Shown here: piece by piece, positions 45,795 through 58,165 of the stretch
How positions within the stretch are numbered: position 1 is the stretch's first letter
Layout of the letters: every line of letters starts with the position of its first letter
NCBI GenBank assembly: GCA_021014945.1
Contig: MU266461.1
Span: 1-64,000 of the forward strand
From: Leucogyrophana mollusca
Taxonomy: Eukaryota; Basidiomycota; Agaricomycetes; Boletales
Direction: 5' to 3'
Length of the DNA stretch: 64,000 bases
Position numbers and translations under genes: made by a program
Notes under the pieces: model-generated
What the model was told of the DNA's origin: nothing
Databases searched by the model: none
The model's input: only the letters and a program-made list of their open reading frames with translations

Positions 45795-47107
45795 GCTCCA
45801 GTTCTGCTGTGAAGTATGTGCTGCAACTCAATCTACACCTTGAGGATATGTTTAACCGTTACGCACATGGATATTTTTGACAGGCCTTCTCTCAGCTTCT
45901 CCCGCACTAACTCAGTGTTGACAGTGCTTCTTGCGGTGGTAAGCGTTCAAAGCCGGCAGTTTGCGAACGTTTTCTGAGGCATGTCGATGACACATGTCGG
46001 CGCATGATCCTACCAGTCTCAATGGGCGCACTGCCAACTGAATCAAGCAGAAGCGTCGCGAGGATTGATTGGCGCTATATGTCGCAGGTACACCTTCATT
46101 TTAAATCATTCAGGATGGCTATGTCACAAAGCGAGATGCCTGTACCTGCGTCCTGATTATCCTCTTTTGCTTATCTCTTGCGACTTGCCGTCGAATTTCC
46201 TCTTGTGGATTTTCTTTGGGTAAGTTACCGGTGCGACCAATCAGATCGACAATCCCAAGGACATCGGTGGATGATTTATCCGTCTTCCCCCCCATTCATC
46301 AGAACGATAACCTCTGGAACCCGGAAGCTAGTCACCTTTCCGAGAAAATGCGGGGGAAAGTCGCATTTCAAGTTGGCGGCCAGTTAATACTGTGGTCTTG
46401 TGGCTTCCCGCCAGCGTTATTTTTGTCAGCCGACCGCTTGAAGTAGTATCGTCAGTTCCTCCTCATCATTGCCTCGTGGGTTGATGCATGGCCTGATCCG
46501 ACAGACAGACACGCGGCAGGACAGCTTTTCCATATCAACTACAATCCGGGCAGCTTGTCCTTGCTACAATCGTACAAACGTGCCACGCCCAACGCACACC
46601 TCTGCGTTCATCAATTTGCGGTACTAGGAAACGTGCCCGCCCTGCGGAAGATTGAGTTTTACATCTCATTTTGTCGAAGGCAGTTTTCCCTGGTACGTCA
46701 TCCCGCCTGACCAAAGCCGATCGATTTGTTCGTGAACCTTCCCGAGCGATGCTTCTTGTCGAAGCTGGTGTCCACTTGCATGCACTCGGCTTCCTCTTCT
46801 TGTGCAAAATTCCCCTCACTTTATCCTCATTGATCCAGGAAATATTTCGTGCGAGTGGATCCAACGTGTCCTCTCAGGAGACTTGCGCGCTCCGACAAAC
46901 TGAGCATCGTTTATCTCGGCTGCTCAGCACCGCGAATCTTTGTGCGGTGTATGCCTGGATATCATGACTTCCTCCTGCCCACCATGTCACCCGTGCCGCA
47001 TATGGTTTAGCCAATGCATTTCCCGAGTCGCAGAAATACCTCGGCGCGCAGTTTAACGCTCTGCGGCTCCCCCACCTTGTGCAAGGTTTCTACCTTTGTC
47101 CTTTATC
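45795..47107. other. Intergenic stretch without a supportable gene
   Basis: ORFs at 46178-46446 and 46671-46967 have no motifs. Part of this region is the promoter of the DUF6593-like gene. Confidence 0.4.
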
Positions 47108-47824
47108 ATGACTACCTATGGCATGCCATACTTTCTTGAAGACAAGACGGGGAAACTCACAGAATCTGACTTCGTTGACATCAATGATCGTTTGTGTCTG
47201 CGTCTGCGCTGCACAGCCCGAGAACCAACACATACTGCATACATGATCTATAATGTGACATGCGCGTCCGATCTGCTCAAGCCCCTCGTGGCTCTGGACT
47301 TCGGCCCAGATGACACCCTAGGAACTATAGCTTTTGGATCCGGAAGCCAGATGGCGATGAAACAGTACCTGACCAAGCTGTCCCCCCTGGGCAGGTAAGC
47401 TTGAACGGTTGTTTCTTGATCTGGCGCTTATAGGTTGCCCAGTTCGAAGACCAGAAAGTTTATCGGTTCGGACGGACAGGAGTACCGATGGAGCTGGCGG
47501 TCCACGAAAGGCCAAGAGTGGACTGTACGTTTCATTACCTGATCCATACTGATCCATATCGCTATCAATACTGATCGATCGTGCAGTGCACTAACTCAAG
47601 CCAATATCTTGTCGCATTCTATACACTCAAGTTATCGAGCGAACCGGAGTACAACGGCTCCTCGGGATGTATGCTCACCATCGATGAAGCATATCCACAC
47701 CTTGTAGCAGGTGAGAGCCTTCCTACGTGACCCTTGTTGGCAATTTTGATGATGTGATTGACGCTCTCCAGAGATGTTGGCATCACTCACCATTATGAGA
47801 CACATCGCAGCTCACAATCTATAA
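47108..47824 (+). CDS. DUF6593-like basidiomycete protein
   Basis: Small protein of unknown function. Four exons: MTTYGMPYFLEDKTGKLTES with DFVDINDRLCLRLRC, LDFGPDDTLGTIAFGSGSQM, LPSSKTRKFIGSDGQEYRWS, WRSTKGQEWT, then CTNSSQYLVAFYTLKLSSEP, GCMLTIDEAYPHLVA and EMLASLTIMRHIAAHNL. Introns 47395-47432, about 47520-47584 and about 47710-47769 keep frame. The beta-rich body with F.G.DG.EY.W in the middle and a C-terminal helix (LT.M.H.A.HN) matches the family I recall as DUF6593. The ATG at 47108 is the first in frame. Confidence 0.8.
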
Positions 47825-49507
47825 GCACGACGCGTCCCTTGATGTTCTCAGTCCAGCATATCAGCAGATCACTTGTAAATAATGTATTATATGTATCTTA
47901 TTCATCCTGTAGCCTTCTGTATTTTACACGGTGTACATAACATTGTAGTGTAGTGTTAGCAATGACCCCTTCTGTGTATGGACCGACAAGTTTGAATGGT
48001 GGCTCATATGCGCGTGGTAGTAGTGTCACGTAATTAAAACGCGCACGCCTGTCGGAGAGGACCTATACCTCCGCCATATTGTGTCTTCCAAAGCGCCGCT
48101 CACCGTGCCCCGTGCATAACTTAGGAAGCTTGAGAACTCTCAAGGCCATGCAAAATTCCCTGTCCATGCGAGCGTGATGAGATCTTGAACTGTTGAACCT
48201 TTTCACCCTATTGTCAAGTTCAAAGCGCCATAGTCGTAAGCTCATTGCTGTGAAATTTTACCAGTTATCCCTGGTTTTTAGGTATGCCTCCGTTCGCCTC
48301 GGCGGTGAATCGACGCAGTGTGGGGAAACAAGCCTTGGTGACACTCAGATCTGTTATGTCCGTTTAAATCTGTTTGTATTCGTGCGATTGACGCGGTTGA
48401 CAGGTTTAGCCCAAGGTGCTTCTTTTACCAGGGCCAAAATATCGTATGTGTCGGCCTGAGGGAAATCCTCACCATGCCAGGTGAAGTCCATCTATTGGCC
48501 TGAGATAATTTCCCTTTAGCTTGTGAGCAACTTCAAATTATGACAGGTGCGCCCTGCGCCCAGCCCACGGACGCTCATGTGTTCCTTGCTGGCGTTGACG
48601 TGCTTCGTTCTGGATGCCAGGTGTGCCGAGTACCCCGACAATGATGCGATTGCGTTACCATGATCAATCCCAGGATCGAATCCTTGGAGTAACTTTACAG
48701 TGCAGACCCTCCGACCCCAAGTGGGAGCCTGATGGGAACTTTAACATTTGGCCGTGGGGATTCAACCCTTGGACGGGAGAATAGTTATCTCAAACCCCCA
48801 GATGCTCGCTGCTGGCGGTGCCGAACGCTCCAATCAGAGGAGGTGTCCGAGTGCGAAGTTCGGGCTTAGGATTCTCGTCGACTTCTCGACTGTACACTTC
48901 TTATCCCGAGAAGCAACCCATGGTTGCGCATCTCGGAAAGAGTGTTTAGCAGTTCGCGGCCCATTTCTGGGGCCACGTAAAAAATATGCCCCAAAACTCC
49001 AGCCCCTCGGAGAGTGAAGGTGAGGGAGCATGGTCTTCCGCTCAAGGCTGAGTCGGCGGCGCCCGACCCTATCGATCCATCGGGCCAGCTAGGGGGACCA
49101 TAGGCCTGGTATTGAGAAGACCTATTGCATAAAAATACAAATGTTCTGTCGACGAAGCGCAGAATATAGCATATCGACCTCCAGAATGGTATGCGATTTT
49201 AATCGGTGGAGCCTTCCTGAATAAAACTTGCCTCGTCTAGCCTAGACAAATCTGCTCCGTTCAAACGCGACACATTGCAGCCGGCCCGGGATTTGACTTC
49301 ATGGGTTACCCACACATGGTGTCGGAGAGAAGATTCCATTTCACGAGATCCGTCTGAAAGAAGGATATTTCGAGGAGGGGCTGCTGCGTACGACACCTCG
49401 TGGAGATAACAGAAAGATACGCGTAAGTAAGTGTAGATTACTATAGAAAGAAAACCAAAGTCCGACAAAATGAGAGTGTGTATGTTGTACGTAGAAGGCG
49501 ATGCGTT
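47825..49507. other. Intergenic stretch without a supportable gene
   Basis: 1.7 kb with no ORF that looks coding. Near 48690-48712 there is a T-arm-like sequence (CCAGGATCGAATCCTTGG) without a matching tRNA body. Confidence 0.4.
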
Positions 49508-50139
49508 TTAGTCGCCCCATGAACGTGATATGGCGCCCGCGTCACGAATCGTGAAATCCTCGGCTGGCTGTGGAGCAGATAGATTACCATCAGTCGAAAG
49601 CTCGGAAGTAACCTTCCATAAGACGCTCGTCAGGTCACAAGATATTATCGTGGTCCAAGATCACTCACATTTGGAGGGGGGTCTCGTTGGCCGGAGAGAT
49701 GCGTTGGTGGCCTCGGTGTTCTAGCCATCATTCCTTCATCCTCGCTGCCTTCACCTACCTCGCATCCAGCCTCGTCTTCAGAGTCTGCTACTACAATTCT
49801 CATACTCTGCTCTCTCGAACGCACCGGACGGCCACGTGCGCTACCCTGTCCGTTCCTTGTCGCACCATAACGCCCTGCGGCCTTTACCAACCTCACGTTC
49901 AGGATGGGTTTCATACGGTCGCCCGTACCATCGTCATTCCCGTAGTTCTGTTGAGACGATGGTCCCTCTGGGTCATTCAGGGAAGTATACGAATAGCTTT
50001 TCTGAAGAGAACGTCGTGGTGATGGCGAGCCACGCCCACTATCTGCGAGTGTCCCACCCGAAACACTGCGGGATGGAGAGGGCTCTCCGAGAACCTGATT
50101 GTGGAGGTTGAACGGATACTGCGCGTTCACGTTGACCAT
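49508..50139 (-). CDS. Small unknown protein, Ser/Pro/Gly-rich
   Basis: Two exons. ATG 50139 gives MVNVNAQYPFNLHNQVLGEP, a Ser/Gly/Pro-rich stretch with RGSPSPRRSLQKSYSYTSLN, then KPILNVRLVKAAGRYGATRN, SREQSMRIVVADSEDEAG and acidic residues. An intron about 49562-49668 (GTGAGT..CACAG) leads to the last exon PAEDFTIRDAGAISRSWGD and TAA at 49508-49510. The last 18 residues look like a short conserved motif, since the splice gives a clean, complete frame. It is probably intrinsically disordered and intracellular. Function not recognised. Confidence 0.55.
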
Positions 50140-50669
50140 CTTTCTGTTTATGTGTATAAGAATGTAAGTTGGGCTGCACAGCAAGTCGGATTGTGGAGAT
50201 AGACGATACGGACCCTTCTTTCGAACGCACAACGGTACCAAGCCTTTCCTTCAGCTTCTGATGGTCTACAACACGAGGCAGGGACCTAAGTGACTTATCA
50301 GGAGGTCAGTTATTGGGGCAGTGTGTCATGACTTGCGTAGGAGTATCCTCTGTTGGTGGGATGAGCGGTGAGCGCTCATGCGGTTCTGCCTGGGTTTGGG
50401 TTAGCCTGCTTTCATACGCCTACGGCATATTACACCTACTGGTTCATGTGTGCGACGACGTACACAGCAGGAGAACAAGAACGAAAACATATGCACCGAG
50501 TCCGAGTCCGAGGTTCGAGGGAGGACAATTACTGAAACTTCCAAATCCAGTATTTTTGAGCAAATAATATTTAGGCATAAACATCCAGGTTTGTGGTAGA
50601 AACATGTGCAAATCAACGATGAATCACTTCGACGCGTTCAGGAAACATGACGGTCTGATTCAGAGCGTA

Positions 50670-51203
50670 CTAGTGGACCCAAGGGTAGGGATTCAGCGTC
50701 AGGATGTGACATGAGATAACGCCAACAATCTGTCTCGACCTATCATCCACCTTGCGAATGTCATCAGAAACATAGCCGGGGTCCTGAACGTGGATTGTGG
50801 TAGATGTGGAGAACCCTGTAAGTTAGCGACGAGGAGTTATCAACGAGATATCAACGCAGTAGTACATATACTCTGGCAGGGTCGTGCGGTGGAGAGAAAA
50901 AGATGCCACTGGCATGTCAATCAGCCAGGAAGCTCACCGCGGATGAGAGCACCCCTTGGGCCATGAAGGACTCGGCCAAAAGATGGGTCGAAAGGGTTCG
51001 CGGGATGGGCCTGGATGGAAACGAGGGACAAGGAGGTGAAGCGGGTGAAGCGTAGATGGGTTCTGATACGGAAACGCACCTTGAAATGGAGAGTAGATCC
51101 GCTCAAATGCGACTTTGTTTGTGGTGTGTACCGAGCTTCCATCGAGAAGAATAATGGGCAAATTTATTAGAGTTTTACGAGAACACCTGACGACCAGGCA
51201 CAT
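50670..51203 (-). CDS. Small unknown protein, three exons
   Basis: From ATG 51203 the frame reads LPIILLDGSSVHTTNKVAFE and RIYSPFQ. An intron near 51023-51079 joins to AHPANPFDPSFGRVLHGPRG and ALIRG. A second intron near 50816-50934 joins to FSTSTTIHVQDPGYVSDDIR, QIVGVISCHI and LNPYPWVH, ending in TAG at 50670-50672. About 113 residues. Both joins use good GT..AG ends and restore frame, which supports a real gene. The first 16 residues are uncertain because a further intron starting just after the ATG is possible. It is divergent from the Zn2Cys6 gene. Not recognised. Confidence 0.5.
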
Positions 51204-51684
51204 GTACACGGTGCTGACCAGATCTGCCGGTTCCGAGGTCTCTCGTGGGTAAGGGATGATGGAAAGAGCAGGTTGCACCCAGAAGAAGACTTGGCAGCGG
51301 GAAAAGAGTATGTTTTGTGGGACGGAAAAGGAGAAAGTTCCCTCTTATTGAGCGGGCGGTGTGCATCCGGTTTGGGCGGACGGATCCAAAGAGAGGCAGA
51401 GAATTGAATATTAAAGCGAATTTAATCTGGGTTTTTGGGTGAACCTGAGTTGTTTTTGATCTGGATTTGGTCACAACTGATTATTTGTGTGATCTTCTGA
51501 TCTTCGGTACATGCTTTATAGGGTTTGTGTACGAATCCTTTCATAAGCTTCCCTGGAGCATACCGTGGGCATGAGACATCCTCCCCTTGCTCTTTCTTTC
51601 CAATCTCGCGTGGCAAGGATCGAAAACCAACGCCGCATTACCAGACCTCGTTTTCCTTCTTTCTGATCTTCCTCTCACTTCCTT

Positions 51685-54600
51685 ATGGTCGCCAGTGCAA
51701 ACAGCGACGTCTACACTCCATTTCCCCAAGGTATGATCCTCGAAGACGGCCCCCAATCCAGCGAGGACGGCTCCGGCCTCCACTCGCCCATCTTCGGCGC
51801 GCCATTTCCACCGCACGGGGACAGTAGTAGGTCACTATCAGTTCGCAGCCTTTTCACTATGCCTAACCATTTCACATGTCTCGACCTCAATAAAGTCCGG
51901 TATCATCCAGATCAACTCGACATACAAAATGCAGCTGGCATCCTCGCCTCTCAGTTCGACTACAACGGTCTCAGCTTGTCTGGCCAGCAAGGCGCTCAAC
52001 ATCTCCTAGAGACTCCTTTGGATCTCCATTCAAACGGTCACCACCATGCTTCATATCCATCAGAATTCCCGCTTCCCCCTCGCAACCAGCTTGGCTTGGA
52101 TGTTCCACCACACTCATTTTCTAACGCACGTCTCCCGCCTCCACCATCACAAGGAGGTCCTGTCAGTCTCGGCTACCAGTCGTCGTCATCGCACCGACGG
52201 TACTCTGGGGAAGACCTTCACGACCATGGTTATTCTTCCGGTGGAGGGTCCGTTGCTGGGATGCAGGCAGAAGGGGATCAACGATCTTCCGTTTCCAGGC
52301 GTGACTCCGCTCCCCAGCAAACAACGCCTCTGCAGACGGCGCTTGCTTCTCAAGACCCACCACGAAGGGAAATTTCGAACCAGGTCATAGCTTGTCGCCA
52401 ATGGTACGTATCACCATACAACTAGTATTTAATTACGTCGCCCATCATCGACGTTGTAGCCGTGCGAGAAAAATTCGCTGCGACTCGACTCGACCGGTGT
52501 GCCACAATTGTGTCCGTCGATCAAATGATTGCCAGTATGACGCAGCACCTAAACGCCGGGGACCTGACAAGAAACCTGGGACTCGTCAACGATCTTGCAA
52601 GAAGCGACCAGCAGATGGATCCGCGCCGCCGCCGCCGCCATCGAAGAGGAAACGAACGGCTGGTCGTGGTAGCGATAGCCAGGAGTCAGATGCTCCCCAC
52701 GTTCGCGAGAATGGTGTTGGCTCTCAGCAGCTTGCGCCTCTCAGAACCTCAGGCCTTGGTGACGACCCGCATGGCCATATCCGACTCCACCAGACGTCGC
52801 TGTCGCCGCAGAATGCAGATTTTTCTCCCTCTGGTCAATCCCGCGCCTTGTCGGGTGATAGTTATTCCACGGTATGTTAGTTTCCCCACTTCTTGGTATC
52901 ATCTTCCTCATTCCCATTGGAACCTGTGCTGGACACTCCATTTTCATCCTCGTCACACGTAGGAGAGAAGCGACAAGGTTCGCATTCCATCGTCGCCGAG
53001 CGTACAATTCAATCGAAAGATCTGGTGGGATGAACTGGTCAACAGTTATTCGGCAACCCGGGACCTCTCGTAAGTGGAGTGGACGCCCTCTGCGACGAGA
53101 ACACTTGATCTGACTCTACCCCAGTTTGAAGGACATCGCTGCGGACTTGTCGTCTCTGTGAGCCTTTCGTGTGCAAAAAATAGTCCTGGTGCCAGCACTG
53201 ACGGCATCATCTGAAGGTTTACTACGACCGGATACTGGCTCTCATTCGTGAATGTGCCTGACTTCGTTCGAAGCCTCTACAACCCTGAGGATCGATCGCT
53301 CATGCAACCCTCCCTTGTTTTGGCTGGGTTAGCCTTGGCAACCTTGATGAAGTCCAGCGAAATGGAACTTGGAACAGCAGGCCGGAACCGTGCTCTTTGG
53401 CTGCGAGATGCTGCCCAGTCGTCGCTGGAAGCTTCGTGGAATACAGGATGGATCGATATGACACTAGCAAAAGCTGCTGTTGTGCGTGTGCCGTGTCCTT
53501 CCCCTCTTTATTCTGTGCTTGCTCATTTTATTTGATGTCCTACAGATACTTGCCGTTTTTGAGTCGTCCGCTCACCCGCAATATACACCAGAGCGTGCCA
53601 AATCATCTCTTATTCTCCTCGACAACATTGTTCGTGCACTTCAACTGACTTTCCTGGACTCCAACGAGCCCGATGTCTCTACTTTCACTCCTCATTCTGT
53701 TCCCATTGCGCACCGATGTAACTCTTTTGATTCTAAAGAAGGCGTCCGCTCCCCACGGTCAATCGCGCGGAAGTGTGCTTGCATCCCTCTTCCGCCCAAT
53801 TCTTCCCTATCTGCGGATCACTTTTCTTCCGCGTGGTCGTACACCCCTCCTTGGGATCCTGAATGGACCCCTGAGGAGATGCACAGGGAAGCCTGTCGGA
53901 GGTTGTGCTGGAGCGCCCTTAACCTCGTGGCCAGCTACACTTCGCACTGTGTCGCTTTCCGCAAGGAGCCTGCGGACCTTTTCTTGACCGATCCTGCTAA
54001 CGTACGTTCAGCGACCTTGTACCTCCTGTTTATAATCCTTACTGTTCTCTAGTTCCGCTTGTTATTCCCTGGCGAGGTCTCAGAGCGCGGTACCAGCGAA
54101 CACAAGGCGCAGTCACCGAAAGACTCCGTGTGGGCACTGTACTGCCGGTCGATGCTTCTCTGGAATTTCTGCACCACTCGCATGCGGAAGACCATCTTCA
54201 GTGACGAGGACAAGGTGGATAACGCCCTCGAGGCATGGGCGGAGACCCAGTATCTCCAAGATGCCCTTGATGCGCACACATGCAACCTTGACTCTGCACT
54301 CCTGTACATGTGTCGAGAGTACATCTACAAGTAGGTGGTCTGCCCAATACTCCTGATGATTAATGCTCACCGTTGGTACAGTACACAAATGTCTCTCACT
54401 CAGACACTGCAGAGGTATGATAAAACATGCATGACGGACTCGATCAATACTTACTCATTGATCTCAGTTTGCACGGCGTGGATGTCAGAAATCTCCCTTC
54501 TTTCAACCGCAAGCAGGCAGAGCAATGGTGTAAGTCGCTCGTCCTCATTCGTGCTTCGGGCCGATACTCACTCGAGGACAATAGTATATTATCAGAATCA

Positions 54601-55036
54601 TTTCATTAGGAGAGTTAAATTATCTATCCACCATCTAGGCGAGGCGGACGGCGATTTGTTCACTCGCCGACCCTTCCAAGTAACCTGGTTTGCCAGTCAA
54701 GTAGCAATGTGAGTGGCAGGAAAATTTCCTTTTCCTTTTCTAAGATTCCCTCCAGATGCCTGTCCCTTTGGGAAAAGGATAATTCTCTTCTCAACGCCTT
54801 GGATGTCGCGAAAGATATCTTGGTTCCTGTGGATGTGCTGAACACCTTGTGGCCATGCCCGAGTGAGTCGATCCCATACTGCTTAACGAGACGAGAATTT
54901 ACTGACCACCAATTCAGTCCTGCTCGGCAAGTGCGAAGAACTGCGTAAGAGACTTACCGCTGCCTGCAACTCCACCAACATTCCCCTTCCGCTACCGCCG
55001 AATTGTTCCCTGCCGCCACATGTTCGCTCAGGGTAA
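51685..55036 (+). CDS. Zn2Cys6 fungal transcription factor
   Basis: Fungal-specific nuclear regulator; target genes unknown. The N-terminal 240 residues are low complexity (His, Ser, Pro, Gln). The zinc cluster is split by an intron at about 52404-52458: ACRQ(C) joins CRARKIRCDSTRPVCHNCV and RRSNDCQY, giving the C-x2-C-x6-C-x6-C-x2-C-x6-C array. A basic linker APKRRGPDKKPGTRQRSCKK follows. Downstream exons encode a middle homology region: FVNVPDFVRSLYNPEDRSLM, MKSSEMELGTAGRNRALWLR, AVFESSAHPQYTPERAKSSL, MHREACRRLCWSALNLVASY, VWALYCRSMLLWNFCTTRMR and AEWAETQYLQDALDAH-type sequence. The last exon reads LLGKCEELRKRLTAACNSTN and stops at 55036. At least eight introns are needed and not all ends are fixed. 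Confidence 0.85.
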
Positions 55037-55647
55037 CAGCGACACCCCCAATTTGAGATTTATGCCGTTCGATACCCCATCTCCGCCTCTATCTGTGTCT
55101 GTTTTTGATAGTTCTCTGTTAGTTTACTCCCCTGCTATGTCGATATTGTCGCTTTGTGTAGCCTTGCGTTCCTAGTGTAAACGTTCAATTTTTTCGTTAA
55201 CTTTCACATAATTCGAGCTTGAGCTAATTCATCACCACTTTGACCGCGCTGTATCACTTTCGACATACCCTGGGCCATTTCTACTCATTACTTACTTGAA
55301 TTATGATTTGTCTTTTGCCATTTGCACGCATCGCGGAGCCGTCGATTTGATTCCTTCAAAGAGACCATATGGAGGTTTTATCTGTACCCAAAGGCTTCTC
55401 TTTCTAGATGCCAGTGATAGGAGATAGCCTTTGACAAGGGCAGATCCAGGGATCATTACGATCACACCCCTTCGCTTCCTGAGATCTTCCGAAGTATGGA
55501 AGCTTTCAAATATGCGACCAAGTCTGACGTTGTACAATGTGAACATGAGGGGAAAGGTTGGGTAATGATCGTAAATATGAGTGTGATGCGCTAGTTAAGT
55601 TGAAAGTTATGCGATGTGCTAGTATGTCGTCCGTTTACTGATGAGGC
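55037..55647. other. Convergent 3' region
   Basis: About 600 bases between two convergent stop codons, AT-rich in places. No gene is supported. Confidence 0.5.
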
Positions 55648-56409
55648 TTAATTCCCAGCCCGCCACGAGTTGGAACGAGTCCGCCCGGTACGCCAATTCG
55701 GGTCGCTGTCGGGTCCTCTCCGATTCACCCAGCTCGCTGAGTTGCGAATGTCCCGAAATGCGTGTTCCGCTCTCTTCTCGGCATCCTTCTGAAGCTGCTC
55801 CAGCTGCGGTCGACCGCTGTTTGGATGGGTATGAGCGCTCAGGGGTGCTCGCCAGGGACCCCCGTTCTCCATGTTCTTCTTCGTCACTGCTTCGTCTAGG
55901 GCGCGAAGGGCGCGATGCGTGTAGTCCAGGACGGGCTCGCAAAGGGAGTCTCTGTACGCCTGCCAGTCATTTACCCCGAAGTCCTCGTGGCCTTCCGTGT
56001 CAAGCCACACGAGCGAGTCAAATTTCAGCATGAACTCGTCCAGGATGCGCTGGCGCTCTGGTAGCAGAACGCCGAGAATTTCTTTGATTCGCTCCTCGTC
56101 TTGCTTGGCGGCTATTTCAAACCACGCAGCAGATGGTGATATATTGCCAGCGCTCTCCCGAAAGGCGGCGTAAGCTTCGTGGCGTTTATCCACGAGGGCG
56201 ATGTCTACGCCCTGAAGACCTCTGAAGAGGGCCAGTGATAGCCTGGATCGCTCATCCTGGAGCGCATCGACATCGCAATTGCCGGACGGCACTAGACGTG
56301 CGACATTTGTGAGATAATGTTGGACGAGGGGAGGAAGTTCGAGGAAGGAAAGGCCAGTAAAGGCATATGGTGATGGAACATAGACTGGTACAGAGAAAGG
56401 AGGGATCAT
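55648..56409 (-). CDS. Unknown single-exon protein
   Basis: An uninterrupted 253-residue ORF from ATG 56409, unusual among the intron-rich neighbours. It starts MIPPFSVPVYVPSPYAFTGL, then SFLELPPLVQHYLTNVARLV, a helical middle (LFRGLQGVDIALVDKRHEAY, DEERIKEILGVLLPERQRIL), WLDTEGHEDFGVNDWQAYRD and LDYTHRALRALDEAVTKKNM, and a charged tail ending RTRSNSWRAGN. No membrane helix or signal peptide. Predicted mostly alpha-helical. No family recognised. Coding status is supported by length and by amino-acid composition. Confidence 0.65.
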   Translation of the reverse strand: MIPPFSVPVYVPSPYAFTGLSFLELPPLVQHYLTNVARLVPSGNCDVDALQDERSRLSLALFRGLQGVDIALVDKRHEAYAAFRESAGNISPSAAWFEIAAKQDEERIKEILGVLLPERQRILDEFMLKFDSLVWLDTEGHEDFGVNDWQAYRDSLCEPVLDYTHRALRALDEAVTKKNMENGGPWRAPLSAHTHPNSGRPQLEQLQKDAEKRAEHAFRDIRNSASWVNRRGPDSDPNWRTGRTRSNSWRAGN

Positions 56410-56690
56410 TGTGAAATAAATTTGAGGTTCGGATAGGGGAATGAGTGCTGGTGTTGGACCTACTTATTCTCGACATGCAGAATTTATACTCGTTGCGCCA
56501 CTACCGTTGCTTTGACTGAGACAATGCAATTGTTTTTCGTTGCGTGCCCACATAGGCCCACACGTTGCGTCGTTAATTCTTGTGGAGAACAAGAGGACGT
56601 TGCTTTGACCTACCTGCCATTTCCAAGTCCGCGAGCGCTAGTTGAGAGGAATTTGTAGCACGGCTGTTTCCGGCTCGATTGCTGTTGGTC

Positions 56691-57302
56691 ATGTTATCGC
56701 TACTCGTCTACGGTCTTGCTTTGGGACTCCCCCTTCTATTTCTCATACGCCGCCGCGTTTTATCGCAATCATCATTACAGCGGTCATCCGCACACAAACC
56801 CGACGAAGAGAAGAAGTCGCTCAAGACAATTATGCAGCCTCCCAGAACCGACCTGGATCCCCCCAAAGACGACCCTTTTACTGTGGAACAACTTAAACAG
56901 TACGATGGTTCTGACCCATCGAAGCCAATCTACGTAGCCATTAAAGGTCGGTCCCGCCTCATGTTCGCTGCGACAGCTATTGACCATCCATTACGACAGG
57001 TCAAATATTTGACGTATCACGGAAAGGTGACGTCTATGGTCCCGGCAAATCATACAATATCTTTGCCGGGAAAGATGGCTCGAAGGGACTGGGGAAGTCG
57101 AGTTTGAACCCAGAGGACGCTGTTTCTGATTACAGCGATCTACCGGAAAATGAGAAGAAGGTTTTGGACGACTGGCACACTTTCTTCTCGTGGGTGTCCA
57201 TTTGAAAATGGTTCAACCAAGCGCTTACAATCATGTCATACTCTCAGGAAACGCTATAATATTGTTGGTCGTATTGTTGATTCCCCTTCAGCTAACCTAT
57301 AA
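56691..57302 (+). CDS. Cytochrome b5-like haem-binding protein (Dap1/PGRMC family)
   Basis: Membrane-associated haem protein that in yeast (Dap1) supports the sterol-biosynthetic P450 Erg11. ATG 56691 starts an N-terminal membrane helix (MLSLLVYGLALGLPLLFLIR). Then DPFTVEQLKQYDGSDPSKPI and YVAIK join over an intron at about 56948-56999 to GQIFDVSRKGDVYGPGKSYN and IFAGKDGSKGLGKSSLNPED, holding the haem-ligand Tyr region (YGPGKSYNIFAGKD). DLPENEKKVLDDWHTFFS joins over a second intron to KRYNIVGRIVDSPSANL, ending at 57302. Length and order match PGRMC/Dap1. The ATG at 56691 is chosen because the upstream open frame has no ATG. Confidence 0.93.
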
Positions 57303-58165
57303 CCTATTATCTCTCCTGCCCTCGCGCCTCATCGGTTGACCTATCCTCTTTACCGTCGCGAGCGCTTCTCACTGTACCATATGCAATGTACCCTTCTTGC
57401 CAAGTACCAAACGTGGCTTTCATTGGTTGATTGTGGAGCCTTAGCCCTTCTTGTCCGCGCGCTCTTCACCGCAACAGGATAGCCCCATGGAGCATGTGAG
57501 GATCTTTCTGCATGTTCCGGGTGAACGTGGCCGCGAGGATCCACCAATTACTGCGTTCACGTCTTAGTTCCTGCGGCGTCCGGGAAAACGCCATCTTCAG
57601 CTGGTCGCGCCATGAAGGCTGTCCGCATGATCCGATTTACCAAAGCCTCTATACTTGGTTCGGCCAGATCAGAAGCATTGCTCTCATCATGATAATCATC
57701 CCACAGGGCCAGTGGCCACATCGCTCGAGGCTTTAACAGGTGGAAAGCGGCCAACATTAGATTGACAACTATGCACAGCACTCCTTCGGCTGGCGCATCT
57801 ACGAAACCCGACGGGATAGGAGTGTATAAGAGAGCGAGCGACAGATGATCAAGACATGTATCCATTACACGAGAATCGTAAGAATGGGTATAATAGGTTT
57901 TTATCACTCCCGTTAAAGAAAAGAAGAGCGAGAAAAAAAACGGCACACAGGAGAATAAGAAATATACCCACTTGTATGTTCAAAAAGCACGAAAACGATA
58001 GACGTAGAAATCATAAGATGAGATAGTAGGGAAGATGTGAGGTCGAGAGTCTGATGCGATGAGAAGCTGGGCTGTGTGGCGACTACATGAAACTGTAGCA
58101 GATAATGCATGGGATGATTGATAGCGAGGAGAAACGGGGCTGTGAGGAGTTGAGTTAATCACCCA
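57303..58165. other. 3' region of convergent genes, one doubtful ORF
   Basis: A minus-strand ORF at 57557-57946 (MDTCLDHLSLALLYTPIPSG, then LCIVVNLMLAAFHLLKPRAM) has a hydrophobic stretch, but no splice or family support. It lies directly downstream of the G-alpha gene and may be UTR. Otherwise nothing is recognised. Confidence 0.35.

Noticed and set aside
48680..48720. T-arm-like CCAGGATCGAATCCTTGG near a GTTAC..GTAAC pair
   Set aside because: No D-arm or anticodon stem can be drawn at proper spacing, so it is not called a tRNA.
57557..57946. Minus-strand ORF of 129 codons with a hydrophobic stretch
   Set aside because: No family motif, no splice partners and a position directly behind the G-alpha stop codon; more likely untranslated sequence.
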